A DNA stretch of 64,000 nt, taken from NCBI GenBank assembly GCA_003856375.1, contig CP034120.1, positions 2,356,001 through 2,420,000 on the forward strand, given 5' to 3'. A program made the position numbers and the translations under genes. Below the pieces are notes generated by a model. The model was not told the DNA's origin. It did no database searches and worked only from the letters and a program-made list of their open reading frames with translations. Origin of the DNA: Glaciecola amylolytica. Its GTDB lineage: Bacteria; Bacteroidota; Bacteroidia; Flavobacteriales_D; Crocinitomicaceae. The stretch's first letter is position 1; each line of letters opens with the position of its first letter. This document shows, piece after piece, positions 9,622 through 18,508 of the stretch.

Positions 9622-10263
9622 TTATTTGGATTTTTTCTTTTTCTTCTTATTCTCCAAACGGACAATGACCTTTTCACTATCCTTTATCCCCCAATATTCC
9701 TGAAGATCGAGATTCACTTTAATGACCTTGACTTTGCAATTCTTGTTATTCTTTGCAAGATCCTCCCAAATTTTTACGTGGTCTTTATTCAATTTCCCGG
9801 TCCAGACAGTCCAATAAATCAACACATAGAAATCTGCTTTCTCTACTTCACCCAGTGTCTTTCCTTTCATATCCCGGAATTTCGCCCATTCACCTTTCAG
9901 ATCTGTGCTATCGGGTTTATTGTACGTATTTGTCGGGCTCAGATCCGGAATAAACTGAAACAATCCCGCATTACAGGAAGTATCCGTTTGTCTGTATTCG
10001 ATGTATTTTCCGTTCGCATCATAAATAGCTGCATTCGGAATTCCATAGATGGCGGAAAGTTCGGTTGCTGTTCTTTGATCAAAAACGGTGACAATGTTGG
10101 TGGTGTCCAGATCGTATTTTAATGCGCGTTTTTTGATGCTTTGCTCGTTTTCAATTTCAGGATTTTTGATCCCGTACATTTTCATCATCATCGTCTTACA
10201 GCTTTGTAACAGCAAAAAAGAGAGCATTAAAAGCAGGATTGGTTTCATTTTAGAGTTTCTCAT
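9622..10263 (-). CDS. Thioredoxin-like lipoprotein lacking the CXXC motif
   Basis: This 213-residue protein has a lipoprotein signal with lipobox LQSC (Cys22), so it is likely anchored in the periplasmic or outer-membrane leaflet. The C-terminal half has a thioredoxin-like pattern: a hydrophobic strand ADFYVLIYWTVWTG, a helix with KIWEDLAKNN, and a following strand VKVIKVNLDLQ. The redox CXXC is absent; the site reads TVWTGKLN. The tail is a run of lysines (KKKKKK) after VIVRLEN. A start at the internal Met6 (10248) is equally plausible. The gene is flanked by two copies of an intergenic repeat. The fold is inference; the function is unknown. Confidence 0.7.
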   Translation of the reverse strand: MRNSKMKPILLLMLSFLLLQSCKTMMMKMYGIKNPEIENEQSIKKRALKYDLDTTNIVTVFDQRTATELSAIYGIPNAAIYDANGKYIEYRQTDTSCNAGLFQFIPDLSPTNTYNKPDSTDLKGEWAKFRDMKGKTLGEVEKADFYVLIYWTVWTGKLNKDHVKIWEDLAKNNKNCKVKVIKVNLDLQEYWGIKDSEKVIVRLENKKKKKKSK

Positions 10264-10409
10264 TTATTTTTTGGTTTTGTTTAGTACAAACGAAAAAACA
10301 GAAAGGTTGCCTGTTGAAAAAATAATTTGATTTACGAACTAACACCAGACACACAACGATAAGATTTTCAATTATTTACCCTGTTATATTTTTTTTTTCA
10401 AATCGAATC

Positions 10410-10475
10410 ATTTTTATCACAATGAGTCAAACCGGTATTTTTCATTCAGGTTAAAAATTAAGTTGTGATAAAAAT
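10410..10475. repeat. Inverted repeat, 13-bp arms
   Basis: atttttatcacaa at 10410-10422 is the exact reverse complement of ttgtgataaaaat at 10463-10475, with a 40-bp spacer. It could be a protein-binding site, a hairpin or the edge of a small decayed element. No target-site duplication is visible. Confidence 0.6.
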
Positions 10476-10524
10476 AAAGATATCAATGAAAAAGCCCCTT
10501 TCCGCTCTTCACTCGTTTTCCACC

Positions 10525-10763
10525 GTCGGAATATATTTCGTCCCGGAAAAAAATTAGCCGAAGAAATCCGGACATTCACACAATTTTCAGCCGTGTTCAG
10601 CCCTTTTTATAACGCTAAAGAATTCCTTGTCCGTATTTTAGCGGTCTCGAAAGGATTTGTAGCGTTTAAAAGGAATTCTTTCCATAGTACAACTTAACCG
10701 AACGCATTTTTGCGTTGGTTTGTAGCAAAAAAGCCATTGTCTCTTTTCAGATGATGGCTTTTT
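10525..10763 (+). repeat. Diverged intergenic repeat, copy B
   Basis: Partner of the copy at 9381-9600, in the same orientation. It ends in the hairpin agccattgtctcttttcag...gatggcttttt (stem 10727-10763), preceded by an aacgca/tgcgtt hairpin (10701-10706 with 10711-10716) at the position where copy A has its own ttgc/gcaa hairpin. The central part contains interlocking complementary segments described under findings. Confidence 0.55.
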
Positions 10764-10939
10764 ACTTCAATCTACTTTTTTCGATCATTAAAACTGTTTT
10801 CGTTTTCCGGATCTTCAAAGGATCATTTCTTTCTGTTTTTGAGCTCTCAAAAACAAACCATAACACACTTAAAAACAGCATATTAACCCCATAAACAGGC
10901 ATTGAAACTACAATTAACCAATATTTAACACGCAAATAC

Positions 10940-10970
10940 TTGCCGTTCATCAAACTCTGAACTAGTTTTG
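10940..10970 (+). promoter_or_regulatory. Candidate Bacteroidota sigma-A promoter
   Basis: TTG at 10940-10942, a 20-bp spacer and TAGTTTTG at 10963-10970 match the -33/-7 consensus TTG-N19/20-TAnnTTTG. The predicted transcription start falls almost on the ATG at 10975, so the mRNA would be leaderless or nearly so. Confidence 0.5.
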
Positions 10971-10974
10971 CGTT

Positions 10975-11391
10975 ATGAAAAGTTTGCTTATCGGATTTTT
11001 TCAATTACTGTGCTTTCTCCATGTCTTTGGATCAAGCCAGTTAGATGCTTATCCGCAGTCCGAAGCAAATTCCTCTTCTTTTATCCGTTTTCATCATACT
11101 GAGCATACTCACTTTGTTGTAAAACAACACAAATCAAATTCATCAATCGGTTCAAACTCGTCCATTCCGGATGAAGAAACAGAACTTATTTTTGAAAACA
11201 TTGAAGAAGAAACGGAAGATTTTTCATCTCAAAAACACCTCGAAGGTAACCAGTACTTTTTAGGCCTTCTCGACGATCAGTCTCTCGACTATCTGTACGA
11301 GGATTTCAAGAACAATTTAGTGTTCGGCGACAATATGTCCTTTCTTGTTTCCAACAGAAAGCATGTCGTATTTCAAGTTTTCAGAATATAG
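10975..11391 (+). CDS. Small secreted protein of unknown function upstream of the RND operon
   Basis: This 138-residue protein has a signal peptide (LLIGFFQLLCFLHVFGSSQ). The mature part has a His-rich stretch (RFHHTEHTHFVVKQHK) and then an acidic stretch (PDEETELIFENIEEETED). No known domain was recognised. It is preceded by a good promoter match and lies 156 bp upstream of the second RND adaptor on the same strand. The histidine cluster and position allow a guess of metal binding or signal sensing for the efflux system. That is inference only. Confidence 0.65.
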   Translation: MKSLLIGFFQLLCFLHVFGSSQLDAYPQSEANSSSFIRFHHTEHTHFVVKQHKSNSSIGSNSSIPDEETELIFENIEEETEDFSSQKHLEGNQYFLGLLDDQSLDYLYEDFKNNLVFGDNMSFLVSNRKHVVFQVFRI

Positions 11392-11547
11392 ACTTTCTCA
11401 CCAGGCAGCTCTCGTTGTCTGAATCCCGATTTTCCTTCTTGCTGTTTTGAAGTCAAGTTCAACTCACAGAATCGGGTAATCTTGTTGTGCACACCAGTCA
11501 CAGCAGCCAATTTTCATCAAAACCATTTGTTTTAAAGTTAAATTACT

Positions 11548-12630
11548 ATGAAGAGAGTTCTCATTCTCATGGGCTTGTGTACCGCTCTATTAAACACAAG
11601 CTGCCAATCCAAAAAGGAAGAAAAGGAAATTAAAACCAAGTTATTGGTAACAAGTCCTTTGCAAAAAGACACAACGATCGTCAAAGATTATGTTTGTCAG
11701 ATTCACGCCATTCAGCACATTGAAATCAGAGCGTTGGAAAAAGGTTATCTGCAAAAAATATTCGTAGACGAAGGACAATTCGTAAAGCAAGGTCAGCAGA
11801 TGTTTCAAATCATGCCGATGATGTATCAGGCAGAAATGCAAAAAGCGGAAGCCGAAGCAAATTATGCTAAAATCGAATACCTGAATGCCAAAATGCTTGC
11901 AGACAGCAATATCATTTCCAAAAACCAATTGGCTTTGGAAAAAGCAAAATACGACAAAGCAAAAGCAGAATTATCGCTGGCAAAAGTGCGTTTAGGGTTT
12001 ACGGAAATCAGAGCCCCTTTTGACGGGATTATGGACCGTTTTCAAGTACGATTGGGAAGTTTGGTCGATGAAGGCGATTTGTTGACAACCCTTTCTGATA
12101 ACAATAAGCTGTGGGTATACTTCAATGTTCCCGAGGCGGAATATCTGAACTTCAAAACCGTTGCCAAAAAGGACAACATGAAAAATGTGCGCCTGTTAAT
12201 GGCAAACAATGAATTCTACAAGTATCCGGGAGTTGTTGAAACCATTGAAGCAGACTTCAACAATGAAACGGGAAACATTGCGTTCAGAGCTACTTTCCCT
12301 AATCAGGAACGTTTGTTGAGACACGGTGAAACAGGAAGTATTCAAATGGTTGTTCCTTTGAAAAATGCCATCATTATTCCTCAAAAGGCGACGTTTGAAG
12401 TACTGGAGAAAAAATACGTGTATATCGTAGATAAAGACAATGTGGTTCATTCACGGGAAATCGTTATCCGCTCTGAAATGCCGGATCTGTATGTGATCAA
12501 AAGCGGTATTAAGCCGGAAGACCGCATCCTTCTGGAAGGAATCCGAAAAGTCCGCGACGGAGACAAGATCAGCTTCAATTATGAAGATCCAGCAAAAGTT
12601 ATTTCTCACCTGAAAGTATATACAGAGTAA
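11548..12630 (+). CDS. RND efflux periplasmic adaptor (second system)
   Basis: This 360-residue membrane-fusion protein has lipobox NTSC (Cys19). It has lipoyl halves (IEIRALEKGYLQKIFVDEGQFVKQGQ and FTEIRAPFDGIMDRFQV) around an alpha-hairpin rich in Ala, Glu and Lys, followed by the beta-barrel and membrane-proximal domains. It lies 25 nt before its pump gene and starts the adaptor-pump-channel set. It is clearly a paralogue of the adaptor at 4932-6068, but not a recent copy. Confidence 0.93.
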   Translation: MKRVLILMGLCTALLNTSCQSKKEEKEIKTKLLVTSPLQKDTTIVKDYVCQIHAIQHIEIRALEKGYLQKIFVDEGQFVKQGQQMFQIMPMMYQAEMQKAEAEANYAKIEYLNAKMLADSNIISKNQLALEKAKYDKAKAELSLAKVRLGFTEIRAPFDGIMDRFQVRLGSLVDEGDLLTTLSDNNKLWVYFNVPEAEYLNFKTVAKKDNMKNVRLLMANNEFYKYPGVVETIEADFNNETGNIAFRATFPNQERLLRHGETGSIQMVVPLKNAIIIPQKATFEVLEKKYVYIVDKDNVVHSREIVIRSEMPDLYVIKSGIKPEDRILLEGIRKVRDGDKISFNYEDPAKVISHLKVYTE

Positions 12631-12655
12631 TCAGCCCATTTAATTCGCTCCGAAA

Positions 12656-15600
12656 ATGTTTAATAAATTCATTCACAGACCCGTTTTAGCGATTGTGCTA
12701 TCATTGGTCATCATCTTCATGGGTGTACTTGCGATCAGTGGTTTATCTACATCCCAGTTCCCAGAAATTGCACCTCCCACCGTTATTGTACGGGCATCTT
12801 ATCCGGGAGCAAGTGCGAAAGTATTGACAGAATCCGTTTTAATTCCGTTGGAACAAGCCGTAAATGGTGTTCCGGGAATGAAATACATGACCTCCGATGC
12901 AACCAGTGCCGGGGAAGCAAATATTCAGATCGTATTCAACCTCGGAACCGATCCCGACCAGGCATTGGTACAAGTAAATACACGAATAGCTCAGGTATTA
13001 AACCGTTTACCGGTTTTGGTACAGCGCGAAGGAGTTATCGTAAACCGAATCATGCCGAGTATGTTGATGTATGTCAACTTGTATAGTAAGGATCCAAAGG
13101 CCGACATGAAATTCATTTTCAACGTTGCCGGGGTAAACATGATTCCTGAATTACAACGGATCAACGGTATCGGGCAGGCAAGTATCTTAGGTAGCCGCCA
13201 ATACGCGATGCGAATCTGGTTGAAACCGGACCGCATGAGAGCTTACAACATTTCCACAGACGAAATCATGGAAGCCCTTAATTCACAGAGTGTCATCGGT
13301 TCTCCGGGACGGATCGGGCGAAGTGACGGGAAACGTGCCGAAGCATTGGAATACGTATTGACATACAAAGGCCGTTTCAATGAGGCCGACGAGTACAAGA
13401 ATGTCATTATCCGATCCAATCCGGAAGGGGAAATCTTAAGACTCAAGGATGTTGCGGAAGTAGAACTCGGAAGTGAGTATTACGATATTTACTCCAACAA
13501 GGATGAATATCCTTCTGCGGCAATCGTCCTGAAACAAACTTACGGAAGTAATGCAACAGAAGTTATTGAAAGAGTAAAAGAGAAACTGGAAGAATTGAAG
13601 AAAACCTCCTTCCCTCCGGGAATGGAATACGAAATCAGTTATGACGTTTCGAACTTCCTGGATGCATCCGTTGAAAAAGTAATTCACACCTTGGGCGAGG
13701 CATTTATCCTCGTTGCGTTGGTGGTATTCTTATTCCTTGGCGACTTCCGTTCAACCCTTATTCCAACAATTGCCGTTCCTGTTTCCTTAATCGGAGCCTT
13801 CATGTTCATGCAGTTATTCGGTTTAACAATCAACTTGATTACCTTATTTGCTTTGGTATTGGCAATCGGAATTGTGGTCGATGATGCCATAGTCGTCGTC
13901 GAGGCCGTCCATGCCAAGATGGAAGAAGAACATCTTTCGCCTTACATGGCCGTGAAAAAAGTACTCAAAGAAATCAGTGGTGCCGTCATTGCGATTACCT
14001 TATTGATGACCGCCGTATTCGTACCGGTAGCATTCATGACGGGTCCGGTTGGTATTTTCTACCGGCAGTTTGCGATCACCATGGCAACATCCATTGTACT
14101 TTCCGGTTTGGTGGCATTGACGCTTACTCCGGTACTCTGTGCCATGTTGTTGAAAAACAATCACGGAAAACCGAGAAAAAGAACTCCGATCAATCGTTTC
14201 TTAGATTGGTTCAACAGAGGATTTGAGAAATTGACAGGAAGATACGTCGGATTGTTAAATCGCATCGTAAACAGAAAATTAGTCACGTTTATCATCTTAC
14301 TGGCGTTTGGTTTGGGAATTTTCGGATTGAGTGAGAAATTACCTTCCGGTTTTATCCCGAGTGAAGACCAGGGAATGATCTATGCAATTATTCAGACACC
14401 TCCGGGATCAACACTGGAACGAACGAATGATATTGCCCGCAAACTGCAGATGATTGCTGAAAAAGTGCCGGGTATTAAGTCCGTTTCTGCTTTGGCTGGT
14501 TATGAGGTCTTGACGGAAGGCCGCGGATCGAATGCCGGTACTTGTTTGATCAACCTGGATCCATGGTCGGAAAGAAAGCACAACGTGCAGGAAATCATTT
14601 ACGAACTGGAAGAAAAAGCGAAAGTCATTCCGGGAGCAACGATTGAATTCTTTGATCCACCGGCGGTTCCGGGTTATGGTGCAGCAGGAGGTTTCTCTCT
14701 TCAATTACTGGATAAAACCAATACCGGTGATTACCTGGAATTGGAACGGGTGAATACGGAATTCATGAATGCATTGCGCAAACGAAAAGAAATCACCGGC
14801 TTGTTCACCTTCTATAGTGCCAATTATCCGCAATACGAGCTTCAGATCAACAATGATTTGGCGATGCAGAAAGGTGTTTCCATCGGAAATGCAATGAATA
14901 CGCTCTCTATTCTGATTGGTAGTACCTACGAATTAGGTTTCATCAAATATCAGCGCTTCTTCAAGGTGTTCGTTCAGGCTTCTCCGGAATACAGACGATT
15001 GCCGGAAGACATCATGAAGCTCTATGTGAAAAATGACCGTGGTGAAATGGTTCCGTTCTCGGCCTTTATGAAGATTGTGAAATCACAGGGCGCGAATGAG
15101 ATCAACCGCTACAACATGTACACAACGGCTTCGATCAGAGGTTCTGCGGCAAAAGGATACAGTAGTGGTGAAGCGATCAAAGCGGCACAGGAAGTTGCCA
15201 AAGAAACCTTGCCGAAAGGTTACGACATCGACTGGGGAGGACTTTCCAAAGATGAAGTAATGCGTGGAAACGAGGCGCTGTACATTTTCATTGTCGTATT
15301 GATCTTCGTTTACTTCGTACTTGCAGCGCAATATGAAAGTTTCATTATTCCTCTGGCCGTAATTCTGTCACTTCCTGCGGGAATCTTCGGATCCTTCTTC
15401 CTGTTGCAGATGATGGGATTGGAAAACAACATTTATGCTCAGGTAGGACTCGTCATGCTCGTCGGGCTCCTCGGTAAGAACGCCGTGTTGATTGTGGAAT
15501 TTGCCATGCAGAAACACCACGAAGGTTCCACCGTTCTGGAAGCAGCAATCGAAGGTGCAAAAGTGCGTTTCCGACCAATCTTAATGACCTCTTTTGCATT

Positions 15601-15865
15601 CATCGCCGGATTGATTCCGTTGGTTATTGCAACCGGTCCGGGAGCTATCGGAAACAGAACAATTGGTGCCTGTGCGCTGGGAGGAATGCTCTTCGGAACC
15701 ATTTTCGGAGTCATCATCATCCCGGGTCTGTACTATATTTTCGGTTCGCTTGCAGCAGGACGAAAACTAATTAAAAATGAGGATGACAGCTCTTTAACAG
15801 AAGACTTCGTTCATGCAATTGACAATTTTCCAACAACCGATGAAAGTAATGAAAATGAGCACTAA
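12656..15865 (+). CDS. RND efflux pump, HAE1 family (second system)
   Basis: This 1069-residue full-length proton-driven RND transporter begins with FIHRPVLAIVLSLVIIFMG. It carries FPEIAPPTVIVRASYPGAS in the porter domain, the proton-relay aspartates in GIVVDDAIVVVEAV of helix 4, and GLLGKNAVLIVEFAMQ in the C-terminal helices. The last 25 or so residues are acidic and extend beyond the usual end. The next gene starts inside its last codons. It is a different subtype from the pump at 1743-4889, so the two systems probably differ in substrate or regulation. Confidence 0.95.
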   Translation: MFNKFIHRPVLAIVLSLVIIFMGVLAISGLSTSQFPEIAPPTVIVRASYPGASAKVLTESVLIPLEQAVNGVPGMKYMTSDATSAGEANIQIVFNLGTDPDQALVQVNTRIAQVLNRLPVLVQREGVIVNRIMPSMLMYVNLYSKDPKADMKFIFNVAGVNMIPELQRINGIGQASILGSRQYAMRIWLKPDRMRAYNISTDEIMEALNSQSVIGSPGRIGRSDGKRAEALEYVLTYKGRFNEADEYKNVIIRSNPEGEILRLKDVAEVELGSEYYDIYSNKDEYPSAAIVLKQTYGSNATEVIERVKEKLEELKKTSFPPGMEYEISYDVSNFLDASVEKVIHTLGEAFILVALVVFLFLGDFRSTLIPTIAVPVSLIGAFMFMQLFGLTINLITLFALVLAIGIVVDDAIVVVEAVHAKMEEEHLSPYMAVKKVLKEISGAVIAITLLMTAVFVPVAFMTGPVGIFYRQFAITMATSIVLSGLVALTLTPVLCAMLLKNNHGKPRKRTPINRFLDWFNRGFEKLTGRYVGLLNRIVNRKLVTFIILLAFGLGIFGLSEKLPSGFIPSEDQGMIYAIIQTPPGSTLERTNDIARKLQMIAEKVPGIKSVSALAGYEVLTEGRGSNAGTCLINLDPWSERKHNVQEIIYELEEKAKVIPGATIEFFDPPAVPGYGAAGGFSLQLLDKTNTGDYLELERVNTEFMNALRKRKEITGLFTFYSANYPQYELQINNDLAMQKGVSIGNAMNTLSILIGSTYELGFIKYQRFFKVFVQASPEYRRLPEDIMKLYVKNDRGEMVPFSAFMKIVKSQGANEINRYNMYTTASIRGSAAKGYSSGEAIKAAQEVAKETLPKGYDIDWGGLSKDEVMRGNEALYIFIVVLIFVYFVLAAQYESFIIPLAVILSLPAGIFGSFFLLQMMGLENNIYAQVGLVMLVGLLGKNAVLIVEFAMQKHHEGSTVLEAAIEGAKVRFRPILMTSFAFIAGLIPLVIATGPGAIGNRTIGACALGGMLFGTIFGVIIIPGLYYIFGSLAAGRKLIKNEDDSSLTEDFVHAIDNFPTTDESNENEH

Positions 15866-17291
15866 AAAAAGACTGGGCAACTGGCTCATAATTGCCGGTC
15901 TGGTGGTAACTGTCGCAGGATGTAAGGATCTGAAACTGGTTACCAAAACAGAAAATAACTATACTCCTGCGAGCTATCAAGGTTCGCAGGATACACTCAA
16001 CTCTGCAAAAACGCAGTGGAATCATTTCTTCAAAGATCCCGATTTGATTACTCTTATCGATACGGCTTTGAAGAACAACCAGGAGCTGAATATTGTGATG
16101 CAGGAAATTACCATTGCCAAAGCGGAAGTGAGAGCCAAAAAGGGGGAATTTCTTCCTTCTGCCAATCTGCAGGTTGGCGCCGGAGTAGACAAAGTCGGAA
16201 GATACACCCGAAACGGTGCTTTGGAAGCCAATAATCAAATTGCTCCGGGAAAAGAGTTTCCTGAACCGATGTCGGACATGATTGTCGGAGTAAATGCATC
16301 CTGGGAAATCGATATCTGGCGAAAACTGCGCAATTCGAGAGATGCAGCTGCGAATCGTTACCTGGCTTCCGTGGAAGGTAAGAACTTCATGGTGACACAC
16401 CTGGTTTCTGAAATTGCAAACTCGTATTACGAACTGATTGCATTGGATAACAAACTCGAAATTCTGAATCAGACGATTGACATTCAAAGCAATGCTTTGC
16501 AAATCGTTAAAATGCAGAAAATTGCGGGAATGGTCTCCGAATTAGCAGTCAAGAAGTTTGAAGCCGAGGTTTTGAAGAATCAAAGTCATGTGTATTACAT
16601 CCGCCAATCGATTGTGGAAGCTGAAAACAAAATCAATTTTCTGGTCGGAAGATTCCCTCAGCCGGTGCAGCGAAATTCCAAGAATTTTACTGATTTGGTT
16701 CCCGATACCATTTACTCGGGAATTCCGTCTCAGCTTTTGCAAAACAGACCGGATATCCGGAAAGCAGAATTGGAGTTGGTTGCAACCAAGTTTGATCTGA
16801 AAGCAGCAAGAGCAGATTTCTATCCCTCATTGCGTTTAACGGCAGGTGCAGGATTTAACGCGTTCAACGTGCAATATTTCATCAAGGCCCCGCAATCGCT
16901 GATCTACAACATTGCCGGAGATCTGGTAGCTCCTTTGATCAATCGAAATGCGATCAAGGCGAAGTATTTTTCCGCAAATGCAAAGCAAATTCAGGCAGCT
17001 TACAATTATGAGAAGTCGATTCTGAACGGCTATATCGAGGTGACCAATTCGCTTTCAATGATCAGCAATCTGAAAAAGAGTTACGATCTGAAATCACAGC
17101 AAGTACAAGCTTTAACACAATCGATTACGATTTCCACAAACCTGTTCAGCAACGCTCGTGCAGATTATATGGAAGTGTTAATGACGCAGCGCGATGCCGT
17201 TGAATCGAAATTTGAATTGATTGAAATGAAACAACAGCAATTAAGCAGCTGGATCAGTATGTATCAAGCATTAGGAGGTGGTTGGAAATAG
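15849..17291 (+). CDS. RND efflux outer-membrane factor (second system)
   Basis: This is a TolC/NodT-like channel lipoprotein of about 480 residues. An open frame reaches back to an ATG at 15813, but the start is placed at 15849 (15840 and 15855 are also possible). That placement gives a short Lys/Arg-rich N-region, a hydrophobic core and lipobox VAGC. The start overlaps the end of the pump gene by 17 nt, which indicates translational coupling. Family features are SWEIDIWRKLRNSRDAAANR in the first repeat and LLQNRPDIRKAELEL in the second. A terminator hairpin follows the stop. Confidence 0.92.
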   Translation: MKMSTKKRLGNWLIIAGLVVTVAGCKDLKLVTKTENNYTPASYQGSQDTLNSAKTQWNHFFKDPDLITLIDTALKNNQELNIVMQEITIAKAEVRAKKGEFLPSANLQVGAGVDKVGRYTRNGALEANNQIAPGKEFPEPMSDMIVGVNASWEIDIWRKLRNSRDAAANRYLASVEGKNFMVTHLVSEIANSYYELIALDNKLEILNQTIDIQSNALQIVKMQKIAGMVSELAVKKFEAEVLKNQSHVYYIRQSIVEAENKINFLVGRFPQPVQRNSKNFTDLVPDTIYSGIPSQLLQNRPDIRKAELELVATKFDLKAARADFYPSLRLTAGAGFNAFNVQYFIKAPQSLIYNIAGDLVAPLINRNAIKAKYFSANAKQIQAAYNYEKSILNGYIEVTNSLSMISNLKKSYDLKSQQVQALTQSITISTNLFSNARADYMEVLMTQRDAVESKFELIEMKQQQLSSWISMYQALGGGWK

Positions 17292-17311
17292 TTGACAACC
17301 CCTTATTTCCG

Positions 17312-17345
17312 AAAGGCATTCGTTGATTAACGGGTGCCTTTTTTG
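17312..17345 (+). terminator. Hairpin terminator after the second RND operon
   Basis: aaaggcattcgtt at 17312-17324 pairs with aacgggtgccttt (17329-17341) through 13 bp including two G-U pairs, with a 4-nt loop (gatt) and a following T-run. It lies 20 bp after the outer-membrane factor stop. Confidence 0.8.
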
Positions 17346-17591
17346 TGATGTTTTGTTTTGGGATTGAGGTGATTCCGAATTTTCAGCAACATATATTCAA
17401 AACATTAATAATCAATACATTATCACCACGCATCTAATACAAAACTTGAGGTCGGTTCGTAATATTGCGATATTGCAAATTTGAGATTGATCCTTTGAAT
17501 CCTAAGACTCAAATTCTTCATTAATTTTTAGCTGAGGTCAAATCGATAGTGATCGAATAACATACTCTACACCATCGAACATCTCATTGTA

Positions 17592-18293
17592 TTATTCTGC
17601 AGTTGGATCATCATCCGTGTCACTGGAATCGTGCCGGGTCGCTTCCCACGAAGCAATTCCTCCATAATGCCACATAGCTCCGTGCACATTCATATCGATC
17701 AATTCCATTTTACCCTTCGAATTGTTATGATGCCAGGTGTACTTATTGGCGCGGTCTTTTCCATGACTACTATCGCCGTGAGCAAAATGCACTCCGCGGT
17801 TTTTCCCGGTAATCTGAGCATCAGAAAGCGCTTCCGTATTTCCGTATTTGGCCGCCAGATCATGACTGGCAACAGCTACCGGAATATCTATTTTCTGAGC
17901 ATCGTTATGTGCAAGAGGTTTCAAACTTTCATCAGCTTCGTTCTTACCAATAAACGTATCGATAATGTTGCCACTCATCGGGAAACGAAAAATCCCTTTG
18001 GTACCGCCTTTTGTTTTGATGATTTTTGTCGAAGTTTTCCCGGCCACCTTATCATTTGCACTCCACAAAGCTGCATCTTTTGCAAGCTGTACGGGTTTTC
18101 CCGATGCTATTTTTTGAATGGGCTGCTGATTTGCATTCAGATCCGCTGCCTGCTGCATTTCAATATGACGAACCGATTCAGCACGATTATCCATAAACTG
18201 AAAGGTAGCTGTTCCACCACTTGGCTTATCTGACGATTTGTTTTCAGCCGCCTGGTTCTTATGATCATGATTTTTGCTGGAGGAAACTGCCAT
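17592..18293 (-). CDS. WHH-type HNH nuclease toxin with eCIS-associated N-terminal segment
   Basis: This 233-residue protein has no signal peptide. The C-terminal third carries the WHH signature of the HNH/EndoVII toxin superfamily: YTWHH at residues 185-189, then MELIDMNVH (His204) and MWHYGG (His209), with the family's usual spacing. Such domains cut nucleic acid. The N-terminal part has a low-complexity region (residues 1-30) and then FQFMDNRAES...QQAADLNANQQPIQK (about 31-61). That resembles the 'DNR...A...QQPIQ' leader found on many Bacteroidota proteins encoded with extracellular contractile injection systems. No signal peptide, T9SS tail or adjacent immunity gene is seen. The nuclease family is fairly secure; the injection-system link is inference. 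Confidence 0.75.
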   Translation of the reverse strand: MAVSSSKNHDHKNQAAENKSSDKPSGGTATFQFMDNRAESVRHIEMQQAADLNANQQPIQKIASGKPVQLAKDAALWSANDKVAGKTSTKIIKTKGGTKGIFRFPMSGNIIDTFIGKNEADESLKPLAHNDAQKIDIPVAVASHDLAAKYGNTEALSDAQITGKNRGVHFAHGDSSHGKDRANKYTWHHNNSKGKMELIDMNVHGAMWHYGGIASWEATRHDSSDTDDDPTAE

Positions 18294-18508
18294 GACTGTG
18301 AATAGTTTACTATATCGAAAATACTCATTTCAAATCACTAAAACAAGATGAAGAAAGTACAAACGGTAATTTTCCGCTTACACCATCGAATCCTGTTTTT
18401 TAAGCCCGAACTTCTTTAAAGATTTGTTAAATCCGGGTTCTAAATGGCTTCCAACTAAGAGATTTCCTGTATTATTGCCGATGTTAATTATCGTCGCAAA
18501 CAATGTTT

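Larger units (their letters stand above)
10264..10974. other. Intergenic region with inverted repeat and repeat copy B
   Basis: No convincing gene in 711 bp. It holds a 13-bp perfect inverted repeat (10410-10422 and 10463-10475), repeat copy B (10525-10763) with its terminal hairpin, and a promoter-like sequence just before the gene at 10975. A minus-strand open frame at 10762-11004 has no family resemblance and is not called. Confidence 0.6.

Noticed and set aside
10762-11004. Minus-strand open frame of 80 residues
   Set aside because: It overlaps the start of a better supported plus-strand gene with promoter and signal peptide, overlaps repeat copy B, and has no recognisable family.
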